From contig NZ_BOQN01000181.1 in assembly GCF_018332695.1 (NCBI RefSeq), positions 1 to 40,354 on the forward strand: a stretch of DNA of 40,354 nucleotides, given 5' to 3'. The translations under genes were made by a program, and so were the position numbers. Positions 39,692-40,354 of the stretch are shown here, in pieces. Source of the stretch: Paractinoplanes toevensis. GTDB lineage: Bacteria > Actinomycetota > Actinomycetes > Mycobacteriales > Micromonosporaceae. How positions within the stretch are numbered: position 1 is the stretch's first letter; each line of letters opens with the position of its first letter. Under the pieces are notes generated by a model. It saw only the letters and a list, made by a program, of their open reading frames with translations. It was not told the DNA's origin and made no database searches.

Positions 39692-40318
39692 ATGTCCGAC
39701 GCCCCGATCGACATCGGCCCCGTCGAGCTCACCGAGGAGCAGCCCGAGCAGGCTCCCCGCCCGAGGTCGAAGGCCCGCATGATCGTCCTTTCCTCCCTAC
39801 TGGTCGTGGCGGTCGGCGGCGCCGGCGTGCTGGGCTGGACGGCCTGGCAGATCTCGTCCCAGAAGGACGCGAAGCTGACCACACCCGACACGATCGGCGC
39901 GCTGACCCTGGACCAGTCGGAGGACGCCAAGTCCACCGCCGACTACCTGCAGACGGCCCTCGCGGCCGAGGTCGATCTCGACAAGACGGTCGCCGCGGTC
40001 TACCAGGACGGCGGCGCCAACAAGAACGTCCTGTTCTTCGGCGGCACCACGCTGTTCTGGACCCCCGAGGACGATCTCGACACCGCCTTCAACCTGATCT
40101 CCGACAACCAGGGCTCGGTAACCGGCATTCACGAGGTGGAGGCCGGCGATCTCGGCGGCACGATGAAATGCGGAACGACGAAGTCGGACTCCGGCGAACT
40201 GCCGGTCTGTGGCTGGGCCGATCACGGCAGCCTGGCTCTGGCGATGTTCCCGAACCGTACGGTCGCCGAAGCCGCCCCGCTGCTCCAGCAGATCCGCACC
40301 GCGGTGGAGAGCCGCTGA
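39692..40318 (+). CDS. Membrane-anchored protein with WADHGS domain (short paralogue)
   Basis: A 208-residue protein homologous to the C-terminal half of the protein at 21588-22742. A short acidic N-terminus, a single transmembrane helix (about 29-50) and an extracytoplasmic domain (about 60-208) with Cys160 and Cys173 and WADHGS at 175-180, at the same spacing as the long form. It lacks the 200-residue Pro/Ala arm. ATG 39692 is chosen because TACGCT lies 6 nt upstream; the frame start at 39671 has no support. It is divergent from valS. Family unnamed as far as I know, function unknown. Confidence 0.85.
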   Translation: MSDAPIDIGPVELTEEQPEQAPRPRSKARMIVLSSLLVVAVGGAGVLGWTAWQISSQKDAKLTTPDTIGALTLDQSEDAKSTADYLQTALAAEVDLDKTVAAVYQDGGANKNVLFFGGTTLFWTPEDDLDTAFNLISDNQGSVTGIHEVEAGDLGGTMKCGTTKSDSGELPVCGWADHGSLALAMFPNRTVAEAAPLLQQIRTAVESR

Positions 40319-40330
40319 ACGTGCTTTGAA

Positions 40331-40354
40331 CGGGCACAGCAAAAAGGCCCACCC
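40331..40354. other. Possible terminator arm cut by the window end
   Basis: After the last stop codon the sequence ends AAAAAGGCCCACCC. An A-run followed by a GC-rich arm is the reverse of a typical terminator for a gene entering from the right, but the second arm lies outside the window, so this is a guess. Confidence 0.2.

Overview
The window is chromosomal DNA from a high-GC actinomycete (G+C about 70% by eye, strong G/C third-position bias, many GTG and TTG starts, leaderless promoters). Gene content and family style suggest Micromonosporaceae, perhaps an Actinoplanes relative; this is inference, since no rRNA is present. I see 33 full-length protein genes and one 11-residue leader peptide. 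I see no tRNA, rRNA, CRISPR array, transposon, prophage or clear pseudogene.

Layout. 46-3064 (minus): DegV-type protein, small lipoprotein, GpgP-like histidine phosphatase, RsfS and NadD. 3079-7114 (minus): PAS hybrid histidine kinase and aminopeptidase N. 7164-8278 (plus): tryptophan leader peptide, attenuator and trpS, meeting a GNAT gene end to end. 8777-10938 (minus): the rplU-rpmA-obgE operon. 11085-17750 (minus): a lipoprotein, an RNase E/G with very long low-complexity arms, and the TIGR03936/TIGR03960 radical-SAM pair. 17773-21430 (minus): a three-gene partner-switch stress module (RsbQ-like hydrolase, PAS-GAF-GAF-PPM-HATPase protein, STAS antagonist). 21588-22742 (plus): a membrane protein with an unnamed WADHGS domain. 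22739-28471 (minus): PlsC-like acyltransferase, T-box-controlled ileS and a Tat-exported PhoD. 28531-32097 (plus): a winged-helix regulator and an ABC-2 exporter operon. 32099-32515 (minus): ndk. 32665-35259 (plus): a membrane-anchored VOC protein with a long disordered linker. 35256-39614 (minus): DUF4233, folC and valS. 39692-40318 (plus): a short paralogue of the WADHGS protein.

How it fits together. The backbone is the actinobacterial housekeeping block valS-folC-DUF4233-ndk-rne-rplU-rpmA-obgE-nadD-rsfS-gpgP-degV, in the order I recall from Mycobacterium tuberculosis, with lineage-specific genes inserted between its members. Three aminoacyl-tRNA synthetases are present. trpS carries a classical ribosome-mediated attenuator with tandem Trp codons. 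ileS carries a translational T-box riboswitch. valS looks leaderless and unattenuated.

The features most worth follow-up are the RsbQ/PAS-phosphatase/STAS module, the trpS attenuator whose leader peptide is itself leaderless, the pair of WADHGS membrane proteins, the VOC fusion, and two global patterns: many TAnnnT boxes 6-9 nt before start codons, and four convergent gene junctions that all lack intergenic space.
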